In this document: piece by piece, positions 43,378-51,987 of the stretch
How the letters are laid out: each line of letters opens with the position of its first letter
How positions within the stretch are numbered: position 1 is the first letter of the stretch
Origin: Spirochaetales bacterium
GTDB lineage: Bacteria; Spirochaetota; Leptospiria; Leptospirales; Leptonemataceae
Assembly (NCBI GenBank): GCA_024233935.1
Contig: JACKOY010000013.1
Coordinates: 39,574 to 103,573, forward strand
Reading direction: 5' to 3'
DNA length: 64,000 nt
Notes under the pieces: model-generated
The model's input: the letters and a program-made list of their open reading frames with translations, nothing else
What the model was told of the DNA's origin: nothing
Databases searched by the model: none
Position numbers and translations under genes: made by a program

Positions 43378-43998
43378 ATGCGATGTCAAAAATGTGGAGC
43401 CCCTCTGGACCCGAACGATAAGGCCGGGCATCGCTGTCAATCCGGTGGCGAACCTCCTCCGCGCACGGCCCACGGCACTGTGATCCAGGAGCGCGGAATG
43501 GAATGCCCGTTCTGTCGGGTGGTCAACGCGCCAGGGGCACAGCAGTGCAAACAATGCGGCTCCACACTCCCATCGGGGACAACCAAAGGTGTGGAACCGT
43601 CCGGTCCTCAGAAAAAGGGCGATCCGTTCGAGACCTCCGATCCCGCGACCAGATCAGCGCAGGCATCGGGTGGCGCGGCAGAGGGCGATCCCGTGGAAAC
43701 CGCGCGCCAGACATCGTTCCATCTGGTAGAGATTTCGGAAGGCCGGCCGGTGGCCAGCCATGCCCTGGGCGGTTCTGTTCGGATCGGTCGCGTTTCCGCC
43801 GACATCAACATCGACGATCCAAAGGTCTCGCGCGAACATTGTCGGCTGGACGTGCAGCCCGAGAGCGTTCGCCTGGTGGACCTCGAAAGTACGAACGGAG
43901 TCTACTTGCGTGTAAAGGGCAGTGTTGAACTTCGCCCGGGGGACGAAATCATGCTCGGACAACGCGTTTTTCGCCTCGAATCGTCTTCCGACCAGTAG
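43378..43998 (+). CDS. Double zinc-ribbon/FHA-domain protein
   Basis: 206 residues. Two N-terminal zinc ribbons: MRCQKCGAPLDPNDKAGHRC and ECPFCRVVNAPGAQQCKQCGSTLPSG. A linker follows, then an FHA domain: ASHALGGSVRIGRVSADINIDDPKVSREHCRLDVQPESVRLVDLESTNGVYLRVKGSVELRPGDEIMLGQRVFRLE. The FHA phosphate-binding residues (GR, SREH, STNG) are intact. It starts 11 nt after the membrane FHA gene and ends 40 nt before the convergent kinase gene. Very likely the reader of marks made by that kinase. Confidence 0.87.
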   Translation: MRCQKCGAPLDPNDKAGHRCQSGGEPPPRTAHGTVIQERGMECPFCRVVNAPGAQQCKQCGSTLPSGTTKGVEPSGPQKKGDPFETSDPATRSAQASGGAAEGDPVETARQTSFHLVEISEGRPVASHALGGSVRIGRVSADINIDDPKVSREHCRLDVQPESVRLVDLESTNGVYLRVKGSVELRPGDEIMLGQRVFRLESSSDQ

Positions 43999-44037
43999 CG
44001 GCTACTGGCGGAGAGCATGGAGGCAGAACGAGCTCGA

Positions 44038-45492
44038 TTAGCGACAGACACCACCAATGCAGAACATTCCGGTCGGGCAGGGCGGTGGGCAGCGCCGGAA
44101 ACCCGGAGTGGGCGGAGTCTGTGCTCGCTCACAGATTCGCGACGAAGCGTTCCAGCTTGTTCCGGCGTTGCACTGCAGTTGAACGGGGGAAACGAGGTCG
44201 GAAGTCGGCGGGTCGTCAGCAGTCACGTTGAATTCCAGACTCGCCGTGCGCAGCCCCAAACCTTCGGGCGGTACCAGCGAGAGTTCATAGCGGCCCGGTT
44301 CCAACTCCAGCGTGCGGGCCGTGGTGCCCATCTCCTGGTCGGCGGGTTCGCCTTCCCGACGTATTCGGATGAGTGCACCCGCAACCGGTTCGGTCGCGAT
44401 CTCCACGTCGGCCGTGCTGCTGGTCGCCAGATTGTTGATAGCCCAGTACCCGCCGGCGCCGAGCACGCCCAGCGCAATTACGGCGCCCGCTACCTTGCCG
44501 ATCATTCCCCAGGGCAGCCCCGCACCGGCACCGGCGCTGGTGCGCAGTTTTTCGAGCGCTTCAATGAAGTCGTTTGCTGAGGCGTAGCGTGATTCGGGAG
44601 ATTTCGCGCAGGCTTTTTTGAGAACGCTTTGCAGTCCGGCCGCGCTTGTGGAGACCGAACTCATATCCACGTTCCCGGCGGCTCCGAAGCCCCGGACGCC
44701 GGTTTTGAGCCCGGGCAGCGCACCGGAGCTCGCCGCCTGGGCATAGGTTTTACCCTGACCCTCAACCAGGTCGGCGTAGGGGTGTTTACCGAGCACCATT
44801 TCGTAGATCATGAGGCCAACCGCGAAGAGATCGGACCGTGCATCCACCTTGCTTGAGTCCACGTGTTGCTCGGGGCTCATGTAAGCCGGCGATCCGAAAA
44901 CGGCGCCCACACGTGTCATATCTTCGCGGGTAATCTTTGCGATTCCAAAGTCGGTAATGCGCGGCACTCCGTCCTCGGACATCAGAATGTTTTCAGGTTT
45001 AATGTCCCGGTGGACCAGGCCTTGCGCATGCAGCGCCGCCAGTCCCTTCAGAATGCCCACACCGATGCGGGTCGCCTCGTCGGGGTTGAGCACACCCTTG
45101 TCTTCCATGAACTCGCGCAAATTCTGAGGCGCGAACTCCATGATGTAGTACGGACGATCGTTGACCTCGCCGTAGTCGTGCACTTCGACGATATTCGGGT
45201 GTTTCGGAAATTTCGCGGTTGTTTTGACTTCCCGCTTGAAGCGTTTTTGAAATTCGGCGTCGCGCAGCATGGACTCGGCCATTAACTTAATGGCCACTTT
45301 CCGGCCGAGATTCGCATTCAGGGCTTCGTAGACAGCGCCCATACCCCCGCGCCCCAACTGGCGCTTTATTTCGTATTTTCGGCCCAGCTCCTCAACCAGA
45401 AGACCAATGTCCGGATCGATCGGCTTGCCACACTTGCCGCAGAAGCGCACCCCTTCCTTGTTAGGGTGTCCATTTTCACAATATCCGATCAT
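44038..45492 (-). CDS. Zinc-ribbon Ser/Thr protein kinase (PknB-type), membrane-anchored
   Basis: 484 residues; AGGAGAAAC precedes ATG 45492. N-terminal zinc ribbon (CENGHPNKEGVRFCGKCGKP). Kinase domain: GRGGMGAVYEAL (48-57), Lys69 in KVAIKLM, HRDIKPEN (161-168), DFG (181-183), SPAYMSPEQ (201-209). All catalytic residues are present. A TM follows (MIGKVAGAVIALGVLGAGGYWAI), then an extracytoplasmic PEGA-like domain (VEIATEPVAGALIRI...GRYELSLVPPEGLGLR) and a Cys-rich tail (RRCPPPCPTGMFCIGGVCR). The Cys-rich outer tail could bind an envelope ligand or the PPC-like lipoprotein encoded upstream. Convergent with the FHA gene. Confidence 0.93.
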   Translation of the reverse strand: MIGYCENGHPNKEGVRFCGKCGKPIDPDIGLLVEELGRKYEIKRQLGRGGMGAVYEALNANLGRKVAIKLMAESMLRDAEFQKRFKREVKTTAKFPKHPNIVEVHDYGEVNDRPYYIMEFAPQNLREFMEDKGVLNPDEATRIGVGILKGLAALHAQGLVHRDIKPENILMSEDGVPRITDFGIAKITREDMTRVGAVFGSPAYMSPEQHVDSSKVDARSDLFAVGLMIYEMVLGKHPYADLVEGQGKTYAQAASSGALPGLKTGVRGFGAAGNVDMSSVSTSAAGLQSVLKKACAKSPESRYASANDFIEALEKLRTSAGAGAGLPWGMIGKVAGAVIALGVLGAGGYWAINNLATSSTADVEIATEPVAGALIRIRREGEPADQEMGTTARTLELEPGRYELSLVPPEGLGLRTASLEFNVTADDPPTSDLVSPVQLQCNAGTSWNASSRICERAQTPPTPGFRRCPPPCPTGMFCIGGVCR

Positions 45493-45553
45493 GTTTCTCC
45501 TGGTGGGCGAAGTGTTCTCGCCCGGTCATGAATCGCAAGCGGTGTCGTCCGCT

Positions 45554-46864
45554 TCAGTTGCCCCAGTTTGGAGCAATCGAAGCCGGGCGCTCCGTGGGCG
45601 CGTGAAACACCTGAAGATCGTACTGGCCGGTTGATCGATCCTCGTAGCTTGTCACGCAGATCCGCATTCGGCCGGGGCCGGGAACGGGTACAGCAAGGGC
45701 CGACCACGAGCGATCGTCGTTGTAGTCATCGTTCTGGTACCCCAGCCCATCTGCGGTTCGGACCCGCACAATCGGATCGAAAGAACTGGAACGAACGCTG
45801 ACAAAAGCCACCCCGGGCCCCTCGACATTCACATCGTACCAATCTTCATAACGCGCAATGTCCCTTTCGCTGCGTTCGCTTAGCTGGTAGCTGCCGTTGG
45901 CGTTTGCCGGTCGCTGCGTCTGAGCTCGCAGCACCGTTATGGTGAATTGCCCGCCGTTCTGACCATGGTAATCTCGTATCCCGATCTCAAGCTCGGTTCC
46001 CGCCTGGGCCTCCATAACGGCCATGGAGTTGTAGCCCTCGCCGTAGTCATCGTTCTCGACGACTTCGTTCGTGCGTTTGTTTCGCAGGGAAAGCACCGTG
46101 TCAAAATCAGAAGACTCCGCGCGGATAAGGTACAATCCGGCTGCTGGTATGGAATAGTCAATAGACATGGGACTCCCGGCGTTGAGCTGGAGTGGTAGCT
46201 GGCGCAGGACCTGCGGGCCTCGGGCAACCTGGGTTTCCAGGCGGTAGTTGCCCGTTTCTCCAACGTTGTAGCTGGTTGCAACGAGTTCCACCGTGCCGGC
46301 CTGGCTGACTTCGAAGAACAGGTTTTCCGGATCGTCGGCCTGATACTCCTGGCCACCCGGGGCCTGAGCGCGAAGCACCATGTCGAAGTTGCCGTCAGAC
46401 AAGTTGGCCAGGACGAAATCTCCGCTCTGGACCGGCACGCTGTAGCGGTTCATATAGCGGGTCGCCCCGCCAGCACCGGCCTGCAGACTGGCCTGGCGCG
46501 CGAACAGGGGTGCGGTTTCGCTAAACGATTTGCAGCTCAGATCATACGCGCCGGTGGCCCCCTGGTAACCGCTTACCTCGACCGTCGCGCTACCGCCCAC
46601 CGAAGATCTGGCAACCAACAGTGAGTGACGCTGGTCTCCGTTTTGGTCATCGTTCTCGGCAGTGGAACCATCGGGCAGAGTGGCGCGGAGCAAGGTATCG
46701 TAGTCGCCTGAGATAGCGCAGTACAACCAGTCTCCGGCGTTCATCCCAACTGAGACCTGATCGGGCGCGCGACCGGTCTCCCTGACTGTGCCTGGGACGC
46801 ATGCCCCGAGGAGGAGCAATGCTGCGACAGAAATCGCCCGGGAATGCACCTTACGGATATTCAT
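45554..46864 (-). CDS. PPC-like repeat lipoprotein
   Basis: 436 residues with a lipoprotein signal (ISVAALLLLGAC). Four beta-sandwich repeats of about 95 residues follow, each with a core such as 'GDYDTLLRATLPDGSTAENDDQNG', 'GNFDMVLRAQAPGGQEYQADDPEN', 'SDFDTVLSLRNKRTNEVVENDDYGEGYNS' and 'SSFDPIVRVRTADGLGYQNDDYNDDRS', ending 'TGxYxLxV'. These are pre-peptidase C-terminal (PPC)-like domains with Asp-rich loops that may bind Ca2+. It probably lies on the outer face of the membrane. It lies 62 nt upstream of the kinase gene on the same strand, so it may act with the kinase as sensor or target. Confidence 0.83.
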   Translation of the reverse strand: MNIRKVHSRAISVAALLLLGACVPGTVRETGRAPDQVSVGMNAGDWLYCAISGDYDTLLRATLPDGSTAENDDQNGDQRHSLLVARSSVGGSATVEVSGYQGATGAYDLSCKSFSETAPLFARQASLQAGAGGATRYMNRYSVPVQSGDFVLANLSDGNFDMVLRAQAPGGQEYQADDPENLFFEVSQAGTVELVATSYNVGETGNYRLETQVARGPQVLRQLPLQLNAGSPMSIDYSIPAAGLYLIRAESSDFDTVLSLRNKRTNEVVENDDYGEGYNSMAVMEAQAGTELEIGIRDYHGQNGGQFTITVLRAQTQRPANANGSYQLSERSERDIARYEDWYDVNVEGPGVAFVSVRSSSFDPIVRVRTADGLGYQNDDYNDDRSWSALAVPVPGPGRMRICVTSYEDRSTGQYDLQVFHAPTERPASIAPNWGN

Positions 46865-47169
46865 ATATAACTACTCGCTTTTCGTGATTTGCGGAGAACC
46901 CGCACCGTGTAAGTAATGCAACATGGGGCAACCACTTTTTGGAAACAAGGGCCTGTATTCTTATGTCTCAAAGAGAATGATTGCGATCCTGGCAAAAGTG
47001 ATGCAGCAAGCAGCGTTCGTGAAGTAGACGATGGTCATCGCGCATACTCCCTGTGCCATAAGGCATTTGATCGTGAGTGAGTACAACAGGCTGGCCGCAA
47101 CGCGTCGTGCAGACGCTGCTGGAAGACGACACCGCAATCCGTGTGCGTCGCGCCCGCGCACCCGTGTTC
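46865..47169. other. Intergenic stretch without a convincing gene
   Basis: About 305 nt between the PPC-like lipoprotein and the TlpA-like gene. A 25-codon minus-strand frame at 46961-47038 (MTIVYFTNAACCITFARIAI...) has GGAG about 8 nt upstream; it is hydrophobic and too short to judge. No terminator or promoter was clear. Confidence 0.4.
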
Positions 47170-48075
47170 CTAATGCCGATGCGCGTGGGCGGGCGTTGCC
47201 TGCTCCGCCATCGGACTGTGCGACGGCTCTCGGGCCGCTTCAATGGCTGCGACCAGTTGGGCGTGGCTGCGCATTCCGATTTGTGCGCTCGACAGAAATC
47301 CGTTGGCATCCAGCACGTAGGTCGCGGGTAGTCCCGGCGCGCCGTACGACTCATAGAGTTCGTTCGTAGCCCTGACGATGAGATACTGCATGCCGAGCGC
47401 TTCGATCTTTTGTAAGAGCACATCTTCAGTGAGTTCATCGTCGGTTGAAAGACCAATCACGTGCACGTCCGGGTGCTCGGCATGAATGCGATTCAGGATC
47501 GGAATCTCGGCCCGACAAAAGCCACACCAGGTGGCCCAAAAAGTTAAGAGAACAACGTCACCTCGTAATCCGGTCAGATCAATGGTCCTCTTTTCGTTTT
47601 GCTCCGGTGTTTGATCGCGGGGCCAGATGCGTTCGTATGCAAAGGTCGGCATGGTGAGAAAGGATCCGGACGTCATCAGTGAAGTATACAGGCGCTGCAC
47701 GATCGCTCGTGAGGTGCTGCAGGTGCTGTCGTTGTTGCGACAGGATGCGAGGGTCAGGTCGCACCCGCAGGGGCATTGTTGGTGGTGCAGAATCTGCATG
47801 AAATGAGTAAGGGATCCTGTGTCCGCAAAATCTTCGAGGGAATAGTCAGGTACGCGGTTGAAGCTCATGGGTGTGGCCGCCCAATTTTCCAGGACCGCAT
47901 ACTCGACCGCGGGCACGGTTTCAGGGCCGATGTGCAGTCCGAATCTTCCCGTCATGGCAATCATGTCTGCCTGGCTGCGAAGGCCCGGCGCAACAGGAGG
48001 AGGCTCTTCACAGGCTGCGATCAATGTCGCGACAGCAAGCAGGACAAAGCGAACACCGAAATACCGTGCCTTCAT
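47170..48075 (-). CDS. TlpA-like thioredoxin-fold lipoprotein with CPCGC insertion
   Basis: ATG 48075 gives 301 residues with a lipoprotein signal (FVLLAVATLIAAC). The N-terminal half includes a Cys-rich segment (QQCPCGCDLTLASCRNNDSTC), which is unusual, then a TlpA/ResA-type thioredoxin domain: LTGLRGDVVLLTFWATWCGFCRAEIPILNRI with CxxC as CGFC, GLSTDD, and GLPATYVLDANG with the cis-Pro. It probably reduces disulfides or apocytochromes in the periplasm. The tail ends HAHRH, a possible metal site. The first in-frame extension to 48180 has no signal and was dropped. AAGGA lies just upstream. Confidence 0.85.
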   Translation of the reverse strand: MKARYFGVRFVLLAVATLIAACEEPPPVAPGLRSQADMIAMTGRFGLHIGPETVPAVEYAVLENWAATPMSFNRVPDYSLEDFADTGSLTHFMQILHHQQCPCGCDLTLASCRNNDSTCSTSRAIVQRLYTSLMTSGSFLTMPTFAYERIWPRDQTPEQNEKRTIDLTGLRGDVVLLTFWATWCGFCRAEIPILNRIHAEHPDVHVIGLSTDDELTEDVLLQKIEALGMQYLIVRATNELYESYGAPGLPATYVLDANGFLSSAQIGMRSHAQLVAAIEAAREPSHSPMAEQATPAHAHRH

Positions 48076-48378
48076 AGGTGTTTTCCTTATTATTGAACTC
48101 GAAACAAGCACGTTTGCCAGCACCCGTCGTGGGCGCCGCGGCTTCGGCTTTGCTTTTAGCATTTCGCGCGCCACGGTCAATGTACAAAAGCGATGCTGCT
48201 CAAAAAATCGATCCTGAGTTTGTCGGTACGTGAATGGGCGGTATCCTGTTCGTTCAGTGGCACTCTATGAAACAGGTCCGCGATCTGAGAAGCAAGGGCA
48301 GGCCGTCCTCGCAGGACCGGCCGCAGGTCACAAAATTTCTGCCGCAAGCAGCACGATAGCAGTTCGGTTTTCTGCGTA

Positions 48379-48645
48379 TCATTTATCACATGTATGCGAA
48401 CTGACGCAGGCCGAGAGACTCGTGTAGCAGAATCCACTCTGGGAGCATGAATACGGCGCGGACGAAGAGCATCCACTGCCGACGGCGTTCGCGCAATCGG
48501 TTGCCTGGAGCCGGGTCTGAGCACTCAGATACAGCAAGACCAGAGTGGTGCTGTCGATTGTATCGTCCGTGGTCGTCGTGTATTCGTCGGCCGAGTCGTC
48601 GGAATGCAGACAGGAAAGGCACAGGTTCAGAACGATTGCAAGCAT
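48379..48645 (-). CDS. Small Ser/Thr/Cys-rich lipoprotein
   Basis: ATG 48645 yields 88 residues with a lipoprotein signal (MLAIVLNLCLSC). The mature part is low complexity: HSDDSADEYTTTTDDTIDSTTL, then LQATDCANAVGSGCSSSAPYSCSQSGFCYTSLSACVSSHTC, with seven Cys residues, suggesting a disulfide-rich domain at the end. No family known. It follows the metalloprotease-like gene on the same strand, about 30 nt after it, and may be co-expressed. Confidence 0.6.
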   Translation of the reverse strand: MLAIVLNLCLSCLHSDDSADEYTTTTDDTIDSTTLVLLYLSAQTRLQATDCANAVGSGCSSSAPYSCSQSGFCYTSLSACVSSHTCDK

Positions 48646-48676
48646 GGCGGACCAGATGTTCGTCCGTTCGCGCCTT

Positions 48677-50239
48677 CTAGTATACCAGGGAAACATAAAC
48701 GTCGGCCTCCAGCTCTGCATATGATCCAGGTTCCACGCGACTCATGTTTCGTTCTCCTTCGAGTGTATTCACCGAATGATAAAAGATGCGGCTGCCCAAT
48801 CGCGCGTTTGCAAAGTCGGCCACCGGCAGATAATAATCGAACTCCACGCCGGCCCCGCCCGAGCGTCCGACGATCGACGTAAACGTGACCGCGTATTGGT
48901 CGGCATCGTAGCGAACACCCAGAGTGCCTTCGGTCGTCATGTCGCCTTTCGTGACGTGTTCTACGGCAAAGGGAAAGGTCCAGCGGTGCCAGCGATAGCC
49001 CGAGCGCAACTTGTAGGAGATACCCCGACGGGAATGGTAGAAACTGATATCGGGCAGACGAATACCGGCCAGCTCCCAGGAGTGCACCGTGGCATCGCCC
49101 TCGAACATATATTTCATGAAGCTGTACATTAAAAGATAGGTCGTCGAACTTCCGTAGAGCGCGATCAAATTGCCGGTCTCGATATCGGCCCTTGTAATGT
49201 GATAGTTGTGGTCGCCGTTCTGCAGGCTCGTCAGAGTGTTTGCCACCATCTGCGCCGGAGTAACCGGCTGCAGCGTAAAGAAGAAGTCTGTCGCAAGAAC
49301 TTCAGTCGCCAGTAATTCCGAACCAACCGGGCGGTTCAAAAGATCGGCGACAGTAGGATTCGTGTAGTCGCGCTTGCGGTTGTAGTACGTGAGAATGTTT
49401 GCCATATCGCCGGTTGTGCGGAGAGTTTGGTTGTCGTCTTGAGCGCGAAAGTAGTCGTAGGAGGCCTGCTTGCCGTTGATATACTGAAAGAAATAGACAA
49501 AGCTGGCCCCATTGTAATAGGCCTGGTCTTCAATCAGCTCGGTCAGATACATTTCGTTGTTTACTCCACCGCCGGTAATGACAGCGTCCCAGTCCGCCGG
49601 GGCCGTCGAAGTGAAGGGATGATCGAAAGTGGTGTAGCCGCTGCTCTTACCGCCGGCAATCGCATCACCGAGATATGTAAAAAAGTTCGTGTATCGGGTG
49701 GGGCGCACTTCCCGGGCCGCAATGACCGTCGGCACTCCGGCGCTCACCAGAGCCGTCTGGACCCGCGCGTCGATCAGGGATTGAGTGTAGTCGAAGTCCG
49801 AGAAGAAGTAGATGGGATTGGCGCCCGCCGCCCGCATCCGGGTGCCGTGTCCGAATTCATGATACGCCAGGCTATAGGCCGGTCGAAGACGCCAGGCGCC
49901 CCAGACCCAGGTCAGCCCCAGCAGCGTTCTCATTCCGACACTCTCTTCACCCCGGCTGTCCAGGGCGCCTGTCAGCCAGTCCAGAGATCCGTCCAGCAGC
50001 ATGTAGTTTTCGAGCACAAACTGGCCGATGGCGTGATTGGAATTCGCCTCCGAAAGGTAGCCGTAGCGCAACGACAGAAACCGTCGGCTGATTCCAAGGT
50101 CCTCGTTAGAGACACCAGGCGGATCCGTTTCGGGGGGCAGGGGCTCGGGTGGCTGTGCTTCCTGGGCAGCCGCGCCCTGGGGCAGGGCTGCGTAACTAAA
50201 GATCACCAACAAACAAAGAGTGATTTTGCGATCCGGCAC
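48677..50239 (-). CDS. Exported HEFGH-motif protein, putative outer-membrane zinc metalloprotease
   Basis: GTG 50239 is preceded by GGGAGG 6 nt upstream and gives a signal (ITLCLLVIFSYAALPQGAAAQ). The 520-residue product contains AYHEFGHGTRMRAAG, an HExxH-type zinc motif, about residue 130. The rest is not a known family to me. From about residue 400 it alternates strand-like blocks (RYDADQYAVTFTSIVGRSGG, SGYRWHRWTFPFAVEHVT) and ends AELEADVYVSLVY with terminal aromatic Tyr, as for an outer-membrane protein. Its 5' end is part of a segmental duplication: the remnant copy at 52703-52792 has GTT instead of the GTG start. Proteolytic activity is inference. Confidence 0.65.
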   Translation of the reverse strand: MPDRKITLCLLVIFSYAALPQGAAAQEAQPPEPLPPETDPPGVSNEDLGISRRFLSLRYGYLSEANSNHAIGQFVLENYMLLDGSLDWLTGALDSRGEESVGMRTLLGLTWVWGAWRLRPAYSLAYHEFGHGTRMRAAGANPIYFFSDFDYTQSLIDARVQTALVSAGVPTVIAAREVRPTRYTNFFTYLGDAIAGGKSSGYTTFDHPFTSTAPADWDAVITGGGVNNEMYLTELIEDQAYYNGASFVYFFQYINGKQASYDYFRAQDDNQTLRTTGDMANILTYYNRKRDYTNPTVADLLNRPVGSELLATEVLATDFFFTLQPVTPAQMVANTLTSLQNGDHNYHITRADIETGNLIALYGSSTTYLLMYSFMKYMFEGDATVHSWELAGIRLPDISFYHSRRGISYKLRSGYRWHRWTFPFAVEHVTKGDMTTEGTLGVRYDADQYAVTFTSIVGRSGGAGVEFDYYLPVADFANARLGSRIFYHSVNTLEGERNMSRVEPGSYAELEADVYVSLVY

Positions 50240-51006
50240 CCGGAACCTCCCGAAAAGCGACCCGCAACACATACGCTATCTGGAGGCAGGCAAGCTCATT
50301 TTTTTGGAGATTTTCTTTGCGTTCCAGCGATCCAGGACCGCCGTCCCTTCGGTGATGCAGTTCATGTACCCGTGCTAAATGTCGTTGCCGATGCCGTTGT
50401 AAACATAGCCGAAAGCAACCATGTTCAGCTGTTGGGCTCCGGTAGTGACACAGGACCAGTTAACGGCATCGGTGCTCGTGCAGACGACGCCGTTGGGGCC
50501 ATTGGAACCGACAGCGACAAAAAGTCCGAAACCAAAAGTGATCTTTGTCAGGCTGTTCGCTATCGTAACACCCTGGGTCCAGGTGATAGCATCTGGTGAC
50601 GTAAAAATATTCGCATTGGGTGCATTGTTATCAATACACACGAATTTACCGTTACCATAGGCCATGCCCGTCGGATCGGCGGTTACCACAGAACCCAGGC
50701 TATTCCAGTTAACGGCATCGTATGAATAGAAATTGTCGCCATTATCATCGCCCAGAGCAAGAACTACATTGTTGGTTCGCCCCGCTGATTGTCCCGGAGG
50801 TCCAATCGGTGCCGTTCGTTGAGTAGGCCGTTAGACCTGCGTTTCCCTGAGCCAGAAAAAATCCGTTGTTGATGGCGGCGTCATTGAAGGCATTCCCGCC
50901 CCCGGGCCCCACATCGGATGACCAGCTGTAGCCGTTTGTCGAATAATAGATTGAGCCGTTGTTGCCCACAGCAATAAAGCGCGGGCCGGAGGGTGGGGCA
51001 GCGTAC
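50183..51006. repeat. Segmental duplication, copy 1 (5' part of metalloprotease gene to propeller pseudogene)
   Basis: Near-identical to 52703-53766 (copy 2). Copy 1 lacks 257 nt of the propeller gene, precisely between two short direct repeats (GGTCGCC) seen in copy 2 at 53277 and 53535, and carries about 17 extra nt in the spacer near 50300. It stops at 51006/53766, where the sequences diverge. The order in both is propeller gene, spacer, then start of the metalloprotease gene on the minus strand. Confidence 0.9.
50375..51006 (-). pseudogene. Truncated, frame-shifted BNR-propeller lipoprotein gene
   Basis: Almost identical to the 3' two-thirds of the gene at 52878-53891 but without its signal-peptide region. 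It also has a 257-nt internal deletion, which shifts the frame (257 is not a multiple of 3). Pieces VGNNGSIYYSTNGYSWS and NGLTAYSTNGTDW-like blades are visible upstream of the break; ITFGFGLFVAVGSNGPNGVVCTSTDAVNWSC follows downstream. So it is a pseudogene of copy 1. Confidence 0.88.
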
Positions 51007-51062
51007 TAAGTTCAGTAAAAAAACAAGTTGCCTGCTTCACGGAAGAGCCGAGGATCACGCGC

Positions 51063-51860
51063 ATGGGGAATCACACTCGTTGCAAAAAGCACAATCGGCG
51101 CGGGCCTTTCGCCGGCGGTTCGCTCGCCTTTATCGCATTGTGTCTTGCGATTTCCTGCCAGAGCGCGTCGGGCCAATCCGGCCCCGACCCGCTGCCTCTT
51201 TTTCGTGCTGCTCAGGCGGGGGACGTGGTGGCCATCGAACAGGCACTCGCGAGCGGGATCGATGTGAATGCAATCGATTCTGGTTTTCGTCCGCTGATGG
51301 TCGCAGCGAGCCAGGGGCACCTGGAAGCCGTGCAGGTCCTGATTGCTCGTGGCGCACGTCTGGAAGAGCCGGCACGGGATGGCGGGGGCCGCGCTCTGCA
51401 TTTCGCCGCGATGGGTGGCCATTGCACAGTGACTTCGTTCTTACTCGACCAGGGCGCCGATAAAGAAGCCCAGGACGGCGACGGATATACCGCACTCTGG
51501 TCGGCTGCTTCACGCGGGCATATCGACTGCGTCGAACTTTTGCTTCAGCGGGGCGCGAATCTGAATCACGTGGACCAGCACGGAAACAATATCGTCGGAG
51601 CCTGCGCCCGATTCGGTGCAAATGACGCGATACGCTGGCTGGTGCGACGCGGCGTAGCTTCCGACCAGCCCAACCGCTATATGCGCACACCGCTCTTTGA
51701 TGCGATTGACGGTGGCCATCCGGATACGGTCCGCTTGCTCATTCAGCTCGGGGCCGACGTGAATCGGCGCACTGCCAGCGGCAATACACCGCTTTTGAAT
51801 GCCTCGCAGAGGGGCCGCAGTGACATCGCATCAATCCTGCGCAGCGCCGGTGCGCGCTGA
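51063..51860 (+). CDS. Ankyrin-repeat lipoprotein
   Basis: 265 residues. The N-terminus has a basic lead (TRCKKHNRRGPFAGG) then a lipoprotein signal (SLAFIALCLAISC). Six ankyrin repeats follow: RAAQAGDVVAIEQALASGIDVN, FRPLMVAASQGHLEAVQVLIARGARLEE, GRALHFAAMGGHCTVTSFLLDQGADKE, YTALWSAASRGHIDCVELLLQRGANLN, IVGACARFGANDAIRWLVRRGVASDQ, MRTPLFDAIDGGHPDTVRLLIQLGADVN, and a terminal cap. A likely periplasmic or surface protein-binding scaffold. It is in the insert between the two copies of the segmental duplication. ATG 51063 immediately follows the duplication edge, so its promoter may be inside the copy. Confidence 0.85.
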   Translation: MGNHTRCKKHNRRGPFAGGSLAFIALCLAISCQSASGQSGPDPLPLFRAAQAGDVVAIEQALASGIDVNAIDSGFRPLMVAASQGHLEAVQVLIARGARLEEPARDGGGRALHFAAMGGHCTVTSFLLDQGADKEAQDGDGYTALWSAASRGHIDCVELLLQRGANLNHVDQHGNNIVGACARFGANDAIRWLVRRGVASDQPNRYMRTPLFDAIDGGHPDTVRLLIQLGADVNRRTASGNTPLLNASQRGRSDIASILRSAGAR

Positions 51861-51952
51861 TCCTCTCGCTCAACGAAGGGTGCATGTTTTGTTTTCTGGT
51901 TCAGATCCTGCTGCGCTCGCTCGCGTGAAGAGAGGGTGTTGGCCGGTATTGC

Positions 51953-51981
51953 TTGACATGCCTGCACATGCTGAGTATACT
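51953..51981 (+). promoter_or_regulatory. Near-consensus sigma-70 promoter of vapBC-like operon
   Basis: TTGACA (51953-51958), 17-nt spacer and TATACT (51976-51981). The TATACT overlaps the palindrome AGTATACT. The start codon ATG 51988 falls where transcription would begin, implying a leaderless or nearly leaderless mRNA. The palindrome is a probable autoregulatory operator. Confidence 0.75.
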
Positions 51982-51987
51982 GCCTGC

